A stretch of 64,000 nt of DNA from Rhodococcus sp. 14-2470-1b (GCF_002259415.1 NZ_NPFY01000004.1:248001-312000); one strand, 5' to 3'. Counted from the first letter of the stretch, positions 1-8,707 are shown. The notes: generated by a model from the letters alone, not told the origin. Numbers and translations are program-made.

Positions 1-2
1 GC

Positions 3-98
3 ATTCTGCGCGAGTGCGCGGAAGACGGGCTACGCCAGTCGCACTCCATGCCTGCATTGCTGAATCTACTGAACCGACTGGAACATCATTCTCGGTGA
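3..98 (+). CDS. 3' end of an unidentified gene
   Basis: An open frame enters from the left edge and stops at TGA 96-98. About 31 residues are visible, ending LNLLNRLEHHSR, with the look of an amphipathic C-terminal helix. No domain can be recognised from so short a piece, and coding in this frame is only a guess. It would be convergent with the CocE-type fragment that follows. Confidence 0.25.
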   Translation: MLRECAEDGLRQSHSMPALLNLLNRLEHHSR

Positions 99-175
99 AC
101 CGGGTCACGGCGGCAAGTAATTGTCGCGGATCGAGAGCGTCCGAGACGGCGCGCTGTTCTGTGTATCAAGGGTAG

Positions 176-625
176 CTACCGCGGAGGCAATACGGTCGGG
201 TCGACGAATGTTCCTGATCCGTGGTTGATCGTCACGGTTCCAGCCGGAGCTGTGGAGCTGATTTTCGGTGCATCTCCGCTGCTGAGCGTGACGCGTAGTT
301 GTTCACCGGCCTTGAAGCGCCAGTGTGTCTGCCCGAGCTCGATCGTGTAGTCGTGTGGTTCATCTGGAGTTACCGGCACGGCGCGCTCGAGCCCGTCCCT
401 GAGTTGAGCACGCAGGCAACCTGCCTCGACGGGTAAGACTTTGCCGTCGGGTGTGACGACTTCGAGCGTGCTGACGAAGTAGGTGTCGGGTGCGGTCGTC
501 GAAGCGTTGACGTGGAGGGTGGCAGGACCTGCGATGGTGGTGTCCTCCTCAAATGCCGGGAGGGTGAACGTCGACCGTGGATCCAGGGCCCCAAGAATCT
601 CTTTCGACTCGACTTGGTTGGACAC
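176..625 (-). pseudogene. CocE/NonD hydrolase C-terminal domain fragment
   Basis: The 149 residues look like the C-terminal beta-sandwich (X-Pro dipeptidyl-peptidase C-terminal domain) of CocE/NonD-family hydrolases: an early strand AGPATLHVNAS, then APDTYFVSTLEVVTPDG and a later RFKAGEQLRVTLSS. The alpha/beta-hydrolase catalytic domain that normally precedes it (roughly 350-400 residues) is absent. The frame opens with GTG at 623-625 immediately after the LysE stop, so it could be translated by coupling. I read it as a remnant left after deletion of the catalytic part; a free-standing binding domain is the alternative. Confidence 0.55.
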
Positions 626-1240
626 TCACCGAATTTGCTCGACGAGCAGAACTGCTCCGATGCCGATCATCGCGACACCGGACATTCGGGTTACGACACG
701 AGCGGCCTGCGGCCTCGCGCTCAGTACCCGTCGTGCACCGAGGGCAACGCAGGCATAGACCACGGCGCAACTGGCGATGTGGACCAGCCCGAGAACGACG
801 ATCTGAACCGAAACCGGAAGACCTGCAGCGCGGGAGGTGAACTGAGGCAACAGCGCCAAGAACAGGAGAAAGACTTTCGGATTGAGTACACTGACGCCCA
901 ATCCCTTCAATGCCTGTCGCACGCCGGACGTCGATGCCGTGTCTACATCCGCCTGCGGGGCAGGGGGATTGCGCACTGCACCGACACCGAGCCACGCCAG
1001 ATAGAGCGCGCCGACGACCGTCAGCCCGGTCATGACGTTCGGAGATTCGGCGACCAGGGCCGCTACGCCGGCCGCGACGACCACGGTCGCGACGAGGTGG
1101 CCTGTCAGCATCCCGCCGACCGCAGGTAGGACCGATCTTTGCCGGAGGCCCGCAGAGATTGCGTAGGCCCAGTCCGCACCTGGTGTGAGGACGAACAGCG
1201 CGGACACCGCCCAGAACGCCGCGATGCTTCCCAGTGCCAT
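626..1240 (-). CDS. LysE/RhtB-family amino acid exporter
   Basis: A 204-residue membrane protein with about six hydrophobic segments. The family signature PGAD is at residues 20-23 (TPGADWAY), and a conserved NPK motif (SVLNPKVFLLFLA) opens the second half. Family members export amino acids or related small molecules by proton antiport across the inner membrane. It is transcribed divergently from an Lrp/AsnC regulator only 118 bp away, the standard arrangement in which the regulator senses the exported amino acid and switches the exporter on. The substrate cannot be read from sequence. Confidence 0.85.
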   Translation of the reverse strand: MALGSIAAFWAVSALFVLTPGADWAYAISAGLRQRSVLPAVGGMLTGHLVATVVVAAGVAALVAESPNVMTGLTVVGALYLAWLGVGAVRNPPAPQADVDTASTSGVRQALKGLGVSVLNPKVFLLFLALLPQFTSRAAGLPVSVQIVVLGLVHIASCAVVYACVALGARRVLSARPQAARVVTRMSGVAMIGIGAVLLVEQIR

Positions 1241-1287
1241 CTACTCGAACTCCGATCTGTGCTGCGAACGCGGCACTTCCGCAAGAG

Positions 1288-1316
1288 TAGGCAGGATCTG
1301 CAAGCAATTTTGCCTA
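1288..1316. promoter_or_regulatory. candidate Lrp/AsnC operator
   Basis: Inverted repeat TAGGCA (1288-1293) and TGCCTA (1311-1316) in the 118-bp space between the divergent LysE and Lrp genes, with a smaller GCAG-N3-CTGC repeat inside its left half. Position and symmetry fit a site for the adjacent Lrp-type regulator; binding is inferred. Confidence 0.4.
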
Positions 1317-1345
1317 GATTTTCCCGCATCGGGGTTTCAGATTGG

Positions 1346-1351
1346 TAGATT
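1346..1351 (+). promoter_or_regulatory. leaderless -10 box of the Lrp gene
   Basis: TAGATT ends 7 nt before the ATG at 1359 and there is no Shine-Dalgarno sequence between, so transcription would begin at or beside the start codon. Confidence 0.45.
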
Positions 1352-1358
1352 CGACCCC

Positions 1359-1811
1359 ATGGATCGCATCGACAAGAAGATTCTTGCGGAGCTGCAGCAG
1401 GACGGACGATTGTCGGTGACCGATCTGGCCGATCGAGTAAGCCTCAGCGTGTCGCCGTGTCATCGCCGAGTGAAAGCGTTGGAGGCATCCGGAGCGATCA
1501 GTAGCTATCGCGCGTTGCTCGACGCCGAGGCGTTGGGACTGACGTTCGAGGCCTTGATTTTCGTCAGCATGCACACGGCCGACCGATCGACCATCGCCGC
1601 GTTCGAGGATGCAGTGGCCGAGGTCCCCAACATCCTTCAAGTGCAGCGATTGTTCGGTGATCCCGACTACCTGATGCGAGTCATCGCTCGCGACAGAGCT
1701 GCATTCCAGCAGCTCTACGATCACAGTCTCGCGACGTTACCTGGGGTACAAAGGCTGGTGTCTACGCTTGTCATGAAGAACGTTGTATTCGACCGATCCT
1801 TACCGCTGTGA
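1359..1811 (+). CDS. Lrp/AsnC-family regulator
   Basis: A 150-residue protein opening MDRIDKKILAEL, the usual start of the AsnC-type helix-turn-helix (helices to about residue 45; recognition helix around SVSPCHRRVKAL). The rest is the RAM/ligand-binding beta-alpha-beta domain. The ATG at 1359 was chosen over the upstream open frame because it gives the exact family N-terminus and follows a leaderless -10 box. It probably controls the divergent LysE exporter and itself. Confidence 0.88.
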   Translation: MDRIDKKILAELQQDGRLSVTDLADRVSLSVSPCHRRVKALEASGAISSYRALLDAEALGLTFEALIFVSMHTADRSTIAAFEDAVAEVPNILQVQRLFGDPDYLMRVIARDRAAFQQLYDHSLATLPGVQRLVSTLVMKNVVFDRSLPL

Positions 1812-1827
1812 GCTGCCCATGGCCCGT

Positions 1828-1988
1828 CACTGCTGAGCAACGAACGCTATCCCGTCCACGTCGGAGTACAGGCAATCCCCCGGCTCGAAGTCGACCCGAC
1901 CGAAGCAGACGGCGACGCCGACTCCAAACGCAGCGGATTATCGCACTGCCGCTTTGACGACGAGTCCTCTTTCGCGGAGCGAAGACAG
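1828..1988 (-). pseudogene. rraA: RraA-like C-terminal remnant
   Basis: Directly after the SDR stop, the same strand encodes LSSLRERGLVVKAAVR, a TAA, then GVGVAVCFGRVDFEPGD...YSDVDGIAFVAQQ and a TGA at 1828-1830. The second part matches the end of RraA/RraA-like (HMG aldolase-type) proteins, which close with VxFGGVxxxPGDxxYADxDGxxV. The internal TAA and the missing first ~110 residues mark it as dead. It shows that an RraA-family gene once sat downstream of the SDR. Confidence 0.55.
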
Positions 1989-2747
1989 TCAACGGATGGA
2001 GGACCCGATCCCGAGGCCGCCGTCGACGTCGAGAACGATGCCGCTGACGTATCCCGCAGCGGGAGAACACAGGTACGCTGCGGCCTCGGCGATGTCCTCC
2101 GGCCGGCCTGTACGACGCTGCGGCACCTTGGAAACGAGCTTCTCGCGGGCAGGTCCGTTCATCGAGGCCAACATCGGGGTTTCGATGAGACCGGGGGCAA
2201 TGGCGTTCGCGGTGATGCCCTGCCTCGCGGATTCCAAGGCGATCGTTCGAGTCAGACCGACAATGCCGGCTTTGGCAGCCACGTAATTGGCCTGACCGAA
2301 GTTGCCTCGCCAGCTCATGGACGAGAACGACAGGATACGGCCGTATCCACCAGCACGCATGAACGGGATCACAGCCCGCGTGCAGTAGAACGCCCCCGTC
2401 AAGGACGCGTCGAGCACGGAATGCCAATCGGCGTCGTCGATGTCCTCGATCCGGTTGTCCCGGATTATTCCAGCGTTGTTGACCAGTACATCGAGTCGTC
2501 CGAACTCGCTGGCAACGGAATCAGCCCATGCGGTCACATCGGCAGAATCGGTCACATCGACGCGACGACTGACACAACGATGTCCGAAGTCGTCCTCCAG
2601 CGCGTCTGCAAGCGCGGCAGCCGCGACGTCGTTCACATCGCCGATTGCCACGATCGCCCCCTCGGAAGCAAAGCGGCGCGCCATGGCTGCGCCGAGCCCT
2701 TGCGCACCGCCCGTCACCAAAACCACCTGATTCTCGAAACGGTTCAC
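1989..2747 (-). CDS. short-chain dehydrogenase/reductase (FabG-like)
   Basis: A 252-residue classical SDR. The cofactor loop TGGAQGLG is at residues 12-19, NNAG at 90-93, and the catalytic Ser (142/143), Tyr155 and Lys159 (YVAAK) are all present. The Asp at residue 37 (IGDVND), after strand 2, favours NAD(H). It is the last gene of the ligase-crotonase-SDR operon; its GTG start overlaps the crotonase stop by 4 nt. Likely role: oxidation of a 3-hydroxyacyl-CoA or a ring alcohol in the degradation of the acid activated by the ligase. The substrate is unknown. Confidence 0.85.
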   Translation of the reverse strand: MNRFENQVVLVTGGAQGLGAAMARRFASEGAIVAIGDVNDVAAAALADALEDDFGHRCVSRRVDVTDSADVTAWADSVASEFGRLDVLVNNAGIIRDNRIEDIDDADWHSVLDASLTGAFYCTRAVIPFMRAGGYGRILSFSSMSWRGNFGQANYVAAKAGIVGLTRTIALESARQGITANAIAPGLIETPMLASMNGPAREKLVSKVPQRRTGRPEDIAEAAAYLCSPAAGYVSGIVLDVDGGLGIGSSIR

Positions 2748-3556
2748 ATTTCACCTGTATTCGGTCGAATATTTCTGTTGGACAGAGCTTTACGTTCGAG
2801 GAATGCCGTCAAGTCCGCAGGTACGTCGTTCGACTTCCAGTGAGCGTCGAAGTCCTCCAACTCCTTTTCCAGCCCTCTGCGAGAATCCAACGTGGTCAAG
2901 TCGACCAGCAGAGACTTGAACGACGACTGCGCAGGCCCAGCAGCCGACACCAGCTCGCCGGCAACGGCGAGGGCCGCTTCGCCCAGCCTGTCGTCGGGTA
3001 CGACCTCGTGAATCCATCCGGCCTCGGCCAGTCGCGACGCCGGCACCAGCGAACCGGTGAGCGAGAGCCATCTCGCTAAAGAGTCCCCGACCTTGCGCGC
3101 GAGACGCACACTGGAACCACCGGCAGGTAGCAGATTGTTCTTGACGTGTCCGTCACCGATCAGCGCCGATTCCGCAGCGACCACCACATCGCACCCCAAC
3201 GCCAGTTCGAGCCCGCCTGCGACCGCGTGTCCGTGTACCGCTGCAACCACCGGAAGCGGGCTGGTCTCGAGACGAGTGACGAGTGCAGAGACTCGGCGCA
3301 AGAAAGCAATCGGGGTTCCGTGTTCGGCGTGGAGACCGAGAAAGAACTGCAGATCTGCCCCAGCGCAGAAGCTCTTTCCGTTCCCTGCAACGACGATGCA
3401 TCTCGTGTGGGGGTCGTTCTCGGCGGCCGACAATGCCGAGTCCAGCGCGTCGACCAACAAATCGTTCAGGGCGTTCCGACATTCCGGTCGATTGAGCGTC
3501 AGTGTCCGAACCGGTCCGGACTGGACAACGATGACGGGATCCGTGTTGTCGCTCAT
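2744..3556 (-). CDS. crotonase-family protein (enoyl-CoA hydratase-like)
   Basis: A 270-residue crotonase-fold protein with the oxyanion-hole elements FCAGADL (63-69) and HAVAGGLELAL (110-120). By hand alignment the two glutamates used by classical hydratases (rat numbering E144 and E164) are His137 (GDGHVKN) and Trp163 (LARWLSL). It may therefore catalyse another crotonase reaction, such as thioester hydrolysis, isomerisation, C-C cleavage or ring opening, rather than hydration. The ATG overlaps the ligase stop by 4 nt, so translation is coupled. Confidence 0.82.
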   Translation of the reverse strand: MSDNTDPVIVVQSGPVRTLTLNRPECRNALNDLLVDALDSALSAAENDPHTRCIVVAGNGKSFCAGADLQFFLGLHAEHGTPIAFLRRVSALVTRLETSPLPVVAAVHGHAVAGGLELALGCDVVVAAESALIGDGHVKNNLLPAGGSSVRLARKVGDSLARWLSLTGSLVPASRLAEAGWIHEVVPDDRLGEAALAVAGELVSAAGPAQSSFKSLLVDLTTLDSRRGLEKELEDFDAHWKSNDVPADLTAFLERKALSNRNIRPNTGEM

Positions 3557-5157
3557 TGCGACACGTTAGTTTCACTGCGGCGACGGCGCAGTTCGTTGCG
3601 CTGTATCTTTCCGCTCGGCGTCTTGGGAAGTAGTTCCGAGAAGTGAATACGCCGCGGGTAGGCATGAGCGGCATAGTTGGTCTTCACCCAACGCTTGAGT
3701 TCGTCGGCCAGATCGTCCGATGCCGGTACGCCAGGTGACAGGACGACGAACGCTTCGACAACCTCCCCCCGCACGTCATCCGGGGCAGCGATCACCGCAG
3801 CTTCGATCACGCTGGGATGCCTCAGCAGAACAGATTCGATGTCGAACGGCCCGATTCGATAGCCTGCCATGATGATGACGTCGTCGTCATGGGAAGAGAA
3901 ACGAACGACACCGGCTTCATCGAGAGATGCCGTGTCTCCCGTGACGAAGTACTGCCCGTCACTGCAGAATCGATCCGTCGAGACACCCCCGGCGTACGAC
4001 TGGAATGTCATGAAACTGCTGTCGGCTACCACGATCGCCAGCCTCCCCATTTCCCCGGTGGCAACGGGGACATCGTCGTTCCTGTCGAGAACGGTCACGC
4101 TCCAACCCGGCAACGCCACACCCATCGCGCCCGCAGCGACAGGCTGCTCCAGGAGTGGATGATGTGGATATCCGATCGGCATCCCGAGTTCCGTCTGCCC
4201 GTAATGATCGTGAACCGTCAAACCCAGGAGACCGCGTGTCCACTCGTTCACTTCGGGAGTCAACGGTTCACCCGCACTGGACAGCCGCTTCAGCGAAAGA
4301 TTCTTCGGGACAGGTGCATTCGATGCTCTCAGCCCTCGAAACACGGTCGGGGCGGCCGCGAAATCAGTGACCTCGAGATCGGACAGGACCGTCCACGTCG
4401 TCTCTGCGCTGAAACCTCCGCGCAGCAGAATGGTCGGCACCCCAGCGGCGAGCGGAGCAACAAGGGCGGTGTACAGCCCGTATGCCCATCCTGGATCGGC
4501 GCCGGACCAGAACACACCCCCGTCGTCGACGCCTAGGGCGAACTCCAGGTAGGAGTGCCATCCTGCGATGTAGGACACCGGGTGCACCACCCCTTTCGGG
4601 GTTCCAGTCGTTCCCGACGTGAACATATGAACCAGTGGACCGTCGCCTCCCACCGTCACACGCGCTGACGACGCGGGAGGAGCGGCGCGCATCCGCGCCT
4701 CCAATCCTTCCGGTCCGTGCCCGCCTGCAACGACCGTCAGCCAAGGACCATCCGGAATCTTCCCTATTTGATCGACGTCAGCGACGACCAGGACGGCCGA
4801 CGCTTCTGTCAGACGCGACGAAATAGCTTCTTTCGCAAAGGCGGTGAACAACGGTACGTAGACCGCCCCTACGCGCCAGATTCCGAGCACGACCGACACG
4901 AGGTCGATGCTCTTGCCCATCACCGTCGCCACTCGGTCGCCCGGGCCGACTCCGTGCTCGCTGAGGACCGCGGCGAACCTCGTAGACCGATCGGCAAGGT
5001 CTCCGTAAGTGAATTCGACTGCGCTGCAGTTTTCTTCGACGACAGTCAACGCTCGGCGATCGCGAGGATGACGGTCGCACAGCAGCCATCCCACATCCGC
5101 CCGTTCGGCGGTGTAGGTGGCAAGTATCTCGCTGACGCGAGCATCGACGGCGTCCAT
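3553..5157 (-). CDS. AMP-forming acid-CoA ligase
   Basis: A 534-residue ANL-superfamily enzyme that adenylates a carboxylic acid and transfers it to CoA. The phosphate loop TSGTTGTPKG is at 180-189; YFVTGD with the C-terminal hinge and PSGKIQR, containing the catalytic lysine (about K517), complete the family set. The layout resembles medium-chain/aryl acid ligases rather than long-chain FadD. The ATG at 5157 is preferred over the upstream in-frame 5184 because AAGGAG lies just before it. First gene of the three-gene operon facing the TetR gene, whose presumed operator lies just upstream of the start. Confidence 0.88.
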   Translation of the reverse strand: MDAVDARVSEILATYTAERADVGWLLCDRHPRDRRALTVVEENCSAVEFTYGDLADRSTRFAAVLSEHGVGPGDRVATVMGKSIDLVSVVLGIWRVGAVYVPLFTAFAKEAISSRLTEASAVLVVADVDQIGKIPDGPWLTVVAGGHGPEGLEARMRAAPPASSARVTVGGDGPLVHMFTSGTTGTPKGVVHPVSYIAGWHSYLEFALGVDDGGVFWSGADPGWAYGLYTALVAPLAAGVPTILLRGGFSAETTWTVLSDLEVTDFAAAPTVFRGLRASNAPVPKNLSLKRLSSAGEPLTPEVNEWTRGLLGLTVHDHYGQTELGMPIGYPHHPLLEQPVAAGAMGVALPGWSVTVLDRNDDVPVATGEMGRLAIVVADSSFMTFQSYAGGVSTDRFCSDGQYFVTGDTASLDEAGVVRFSSHDDDVIIMAGYRIGPFDIESVLLRHPSVIEAAVIAAPDDVRGEVVEAFVVLSPGVPASDDLADELKRWVKTNYAAHAYPRRIHFSELLPKTPSGKIQRNELRRRRSETNVSQ

Positions 5158-5169
5158 GGACACTCCTTG

Positions 5170-5203
5170 GTTGGGTACTATCAATGTTTATACAGTACCC
5201 AAC
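5170..5203. promoter_or_regulatory. TetR-type operator
   Basis: A perfect 10-bp inverted repeat, GTTGGGTACT (5170-5179) and AGTACCCAAC (5194-5203), separated by 14 AT-rich bases, lies 13 bp upstream of the ligase start and 81 bp before the TetR start. The location predicts repression of the ligase operon, relieved by an acyl-CoA or acid ligand. Confidence 0.6.
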
Positions 5204-5284
5204 AACGTACCGGCCGTAGTTTGCGTAACGACTTCGTACTCACGGAACGCAGGCAGTGCGGACTGCCTGTGAAACACTCGAGGA

Positions 5285-5938
5285 ATGCCACGTGCAGGAG
5301 CGGCTGCAGACCGCGCATCGATCAACACGCCGAGGCGGCGTCACGTCGACACGTCAAGGCGCGAGGAACTGCTGGCAAGCATCGAGGACATCTTCCTTGC
5401 CGAGGGATTCACGTCGGTCACAGTCGACGATCTGACGAAACGTCTCCGATGCTCCAAAGCCACCCTGTACAGCGTCGCTTCGACAAAAGAACAGCTGGTC
5501 ATCGCCGCGACCAAGCACTTCTTCGCGACCGAGGCCGAGGGCATCGAAGCGGCAGTGGCCGAGGAGCCGGACCCTCGGTTGCGCATCACCACATACCTTG
5601 CGGGCGTCGCCAAGGCGATGCGGCGCAATTCACGGGCTTTCTACGCTGACATGGTGGCCTACCGGCCAACAGCTGAAATCTATGCGCGTAACACCGACCG
5701 TGCAGCGGCCCGCGTACAGGAAATGATCGCCGAGGGCGTCGAATCACGACGATTTCGCGCGACCGATGCAACGTTCGCCGCACAACTTGTGGCCTTGGCG
5801 ATAGACGCCGTTCAGTCAGGAGTCCTTCTCGAACGGACCGGGCTATCGGCCGCAGATGCCTTTTCCGAACTCGCCGACCTTCTACTCCACGGACTCCTCC
5901 GCAACGACTCACCGCACGACCAGGGCAGGGCGCGCTAG
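5285..5938 (+). CDS. TetR-family regulator
   Basis: A 217-residue protein with an N-terminal TetR helix-turn-helix (about residues 25-70, including FTSVTVDDLTKRLRCSKATLY) and a C-terminal all-helical ligand domain. The first ~19 residues are basic and poorly conserved in appearance, so a start a little downstream is possible. It is divergent from the CoA-ligase operon and precedes an MHS transporter; GGTAC-containing repeats are present in front of both, so it may control both. Confidence 0.85.
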   Translation: MPRAGAAADRASINTPRRRHVDTSRREELLASIEDIFLAEGFTSVTVDDLTKRLRCSKATLYSVASTKEQLVIAATKHFFATEAEGIEAAVAEEPDPRLRITTYLAGVAKAMRRNSRAFYADMVAYRPTAEIYARNTDRAAARVQEMIAEGVESRRFRATDATFAAQLVALAIDAVQSGVLLERTGLSAADAFSELADLLLHGLLRNDSPHDQGRAR

Positions 5939-6039
5939 CCCCGCGACCTGCATCGAGCCGTCGACGTACGTTGATGGTCAAGCGATTTCACTCGTCGGCC
6001 CTCACCCGCCGCGACGAGTTTCGAGACGACGTATGCCGA

Positions 6040-6126
6040 TAGGTACTTTCGAGAGATTTTCCGTACCCCGTATCGGTACCTAAAATGTGGCTACAGTCAC
6101 GGTACTGTTCGCTCGTCAATCGTACC
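6040..6126. promoter_or_regulatory. GGTAC box cluster before the MHS transporter
   Basis: TAGGTAC (6040-6046) and GTACCTA (6076-6082) form an inverted repeat, and further GTAC-centred copies follow near 6062, 6101 and 6121. The GGTAC core is shared with the palindrome at 5170-5203, suggesting the same TetR protein acts on the transporter promoter. Confidence 0.35.
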
Positions 6127-6139
6127 GAAGGGCTTATCC

Positions 6140-7414
6140 ATGACAGTTCAACGACCCACGACTGGGGCGCCGCCGCGCACCCGCGTGCGCCCCCTAGCTG
6201 CCGCCGCCGTGGGCAACGTAGTGGAGTGGTTCGACCTCACCATCTACGCAACGTTCGCTGTGTACTTCTCCCCCTTGTTTTTTCCGTCCAGCGATCCGAC
6301 GGCCGCACTACTGTCCACCTTCGCGGTCTTTGCCGTCGGCTTCTTCGTCCGACCGCTAGGAGGGTGGCTGATCGGGAGCTATGCGGACAAGCACGGACGC
6401 AAGCGAGCGTTGACGTTCACGATCGTCCTCATGGCTGTGCCCACGTTCATCATCGGCATATCGCCGACCTACGAAACGATCGGAGTCTTCGCGCCGATCC
6501 TCCTCGTGGCAGCTCGCATGACCCAGGGGTTCGCGGCAGGTGGTGAATCCGGCGGCGCTATGGCGTACCTCTACGAAATCGCACCTCCTCACCGTCGAGG
6601 CCTTTTCACCAGCATGTGGTACACGACGGTCGTCGCCGGAATCGTTCTCGCCACGCTGCTCGGATTCGTTCTCGCCGAAGTCCTCTCCGCGGAAGCACTG
6701 AGCGAGTGGGGTTGGCGTATTCCGTTCCTCATCGGCGGCGCTGCAGGTCTCGTCGGCCTCTGGATTCGTTCGTCCATGGAAGAAACCCTCGAGGCTAGCG
6801 AGGTCCGCGACGGCACCACACCGCAGAGGTCCGGCCTACGCGCACTGCTGTCGGATTACCCCCGCGAGACCATCCGCGTCATCTTGTTGATGTCCGGATC
6901 GGCGACGGCCTTCTACACTTTCGTCTCTTACATGCCCACGCACCTGATCAAATCGGTAGGTCTCGCGGCCGACACGACCTTCGGTGTCCACACCGTCTCT
7001 CTTGTCGTCTTCATGCTGCTGCTGCCGCTTTTCGGTCACATGTCCGATCGCTACGGCCGCAGGGTATTCGGCCTCGTGTTCTCGATCGGCGGCGCCGTTG
7101 CCATCGTTCCGCTGAGCCTCGGACTGACGACCGTCTGGTGGCAGAGCCTCGTCGTCGACATCGCGCTGCTGACGTTGACGGCGTGTATGTTTTCCGTGCT
7201 CGCCGCTGTCATGACCGAGCAGTTTCCGAGCAGAATGAGGGCCATGGGAGTCGGGGCTCCGTACAACCTGGCAACTGCGATCTTCGGCGGAACAGCACCG
7301 TTCCTGCTCACCTGGTTCAGCAGCCAAGGGCTTGGTACATGGTATTTCGCTTACCTCGCGGTGCTGGTACTCCTCGTTACTCTCGGACTCGGTAAGTCCC
7401 GCGCACCATCCTGA
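6140..7414 (+). CDS. MHS-family carboxylate/proton symporter
   Basis: A 424-residue major facilitator with 12 predicted helices. The opening GNVVEWFDLTIYATFA and the loop GSYADKHGRKRAL are typical of the metabolite:H+ symporter group (shikimate, alpha-ketoglutarate and proline/betaine permeases). Placed between the acid-CoA ligase operon and pobA, it is a candidate importer for an aromatic or alicyclic acid used by one of them. AAGGG lies at a usable distance before the ATG. Exact substrate unknown. Confidence 0.85.
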   Translation: MTVQRPTTGAPPRTRVRPLAAAAVGNVVEWFDLTIYATFAVYFSPLFFPSSDPTAALLSTFAVFAVGFFVRPLGGWLIGSYADKHGRKRALTFTIVLMAVPTFIIGISPTYETIGVFAPILLVAARMTQGFAAGGESGGAMAYLYEIAPPHRRGLFTSMWYTTVVAGIVLATLLGFVLAEVLSAEALSEWGWRIPFLIGGAAGLVGLWIRSSMEETLEASEVRDGTTPQRSGLRALLSDYPRETIRVILLMSGSATAFYTFVSYMPTHLIKSVGLAADTTFGVHTVSLVVFMLLLPLFGHMSDRYGRRVFGLVFSIGGAVAIVPLSLGLTTVWWQSLVVDIALLTLTACMFSVLAAVMTEQFPSRMRAMGVGAPYNLATAIFGGTAPFLLTWFSSQGLGTWYFAYLAVLVLLVTLGLGKSRAPS

Positions 7415-7472
7415 GTGTCTTGCTCACCGCGGAGCTACGCCGAAACCGCCGAAACTCGAGTCGACGTCGTCG

Positions 7473-8648
7473 TCAGAACCCGATGGGCAGTCCGGCGTAG
7501 TTCTCCGCCAGGCCGGTGGCGCCTGCTTCGCTCGACGCCACCCAGCGCAGCTGGGACAGTTGCAGTTGGGCGTCGAACGGGTCCTCGCTGGTGTGCAGCA
7601 TCGTCGTCATCCACCACGAGAAGTGGGTGCAGCGCCAGACTCTGCGTAAGGCGTTGTCGCTGTAGGCCGCTGCTGCCTCTTCGTTGTTCTTACGCACCAG
7701 GGCCACGAGGGCCGGCGCGAGCAGTGCGACGTCGGCGACGGCAAGGTTGAGGCCTTTGGCGCCGGTCGGTGGGACGATGTGCGCCGCATCGCCGGCGAGG
7801 AAGAGGTTGCCGTGCCGCATCGGAGTCTGAACGTAGCTACGCATCGGCAGCACGCTCTTCTCCGTGATCGGACCGGGCGTCAGCTCCCACCCGTTCTGGC
7901 CGTGACCGAGCCTGGCGGCCAACGAATCCCATATCCGATCGTCGGACCAGGTGTTCACATCGGTTCCATTGGGAACCTGCAGGTACAACCGGCTGACGGT
8001 GTCCGAGCGCATCGAGTGCATCGCGAATCCGTCCTGGTGCCAGGCGTAGATCAGTTCGTCGGTCGACGGGGCCACGTCGGCCAGGACGCCGAGCCACGAA
8101 TAGGGGTACGTCCGTTCCCAGGTCTGCCGAACCCGGTCTGGCATCGTCGCCCGACTCGGGCCGAACGACCCGTCGCATCCGGCGATCACCGCCGCGTCGA
8201 CGCGCACCTCCGTCCCGGAAGCATCGGTGAATGTGACGTACGGAGAGTCGGATTCGACGTCGTGCAGCGATGTGTCGGATACTTCGTAGTAGATCTGCTG
8301 ACCCGCTGCTTCGCGGGCAGCGACCAGATCCTTCGTCACCTCGGTCTGGCTGTACACCCAGACGCTGCGGCCCACCAGGTCGGTGAAGTCGATGTGGTGA
8401 CGCTCCTCCGGCCACTGGAGGTAGATGCCCCGGTGTTCCTGCCCTTCGGCATGCAACCGGGCGCCGAGGCCGATGTCGTCGAGTAGTCGAACCGTCGAGT
8501 GCTCGAGAATTCCGGCGCGGATACGCGAAAGTACGTATTTCTGACTCCGCGTCTCCACGATGACCGACTCGACGCCCTGCTCGGCGAGCAGGTGGGACAA
8601 GAGCAGACCGGCCGGGCCTGCACCGATGATGGCTACCTCTGTACGCAT
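7473..8648 (-). CDS. pobA: 4-hydroxybenzoate 3-monooxygenase
   Basis: A 391-residue class A flavoprotein hydroxylase that converts 4-hydroxybenzoate to protocatechuate using FAD and NAD(P)H. The FAD loop GAGPAG is at 9-14; the family-specific RIRAGILEH, the DG motif (AGCDGSFGPSR) and GDAAHIVPPTGAKGLN are all present. The start at 8648 gives the canonical MRTEVAIIGAGPAG. No protocatechuate ring-cleavage genes are in the window, so the product must be degraded by genes elsewhere. An IclR gene lies 59 bp upstream on the same strand. Confidence 0.95.
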   Translation of the reverse strand: MRTEVAIIGAGPAGLLLSHLLAEQGVESVIVETRSQKYVLSRIRAGILEHSTVRLLDDIGLGARLHAEGQEHRGIYLQWPEERHHIDFTDLVGRSVWVYSQTEVTKDLVAAREAAGQQIYYEVSDTSLHDVESDSPYVTFTDASGTEVRVDAAVIAGCDGSFGPSRATMPDRVRQTWERTYPYSWLGVLADVAPSTDELIYAWHQDGFAMHSMRSDTVSRLYLQVPNGTDVNTWSDDRIWDSLAARLGHGQNGWELTPGPITEKSVLPMRSYVQTPMRHGNLFLAGDAAHIVPPTGAKGLNLAVADVALLAPALVALVRKNNEEAAAAYSDNALRRVWRCTHFSWWMTTMLHTSEDPFDAQLQLSQLRWVASSEAGATGLAENYAGLPIGF

Positions 8649-8707
8649 GCCGATCAGTAGACATCGTGATCGATACCACAACAAGCATTATTTTCCGCTG
8701 AGTGAAA

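Noticed and set aside
7415..7472. Terminator between the MHS transporter and pobA
   Set aside because: I looked for an inverted repeat between these convergent genes and found none of useful length.
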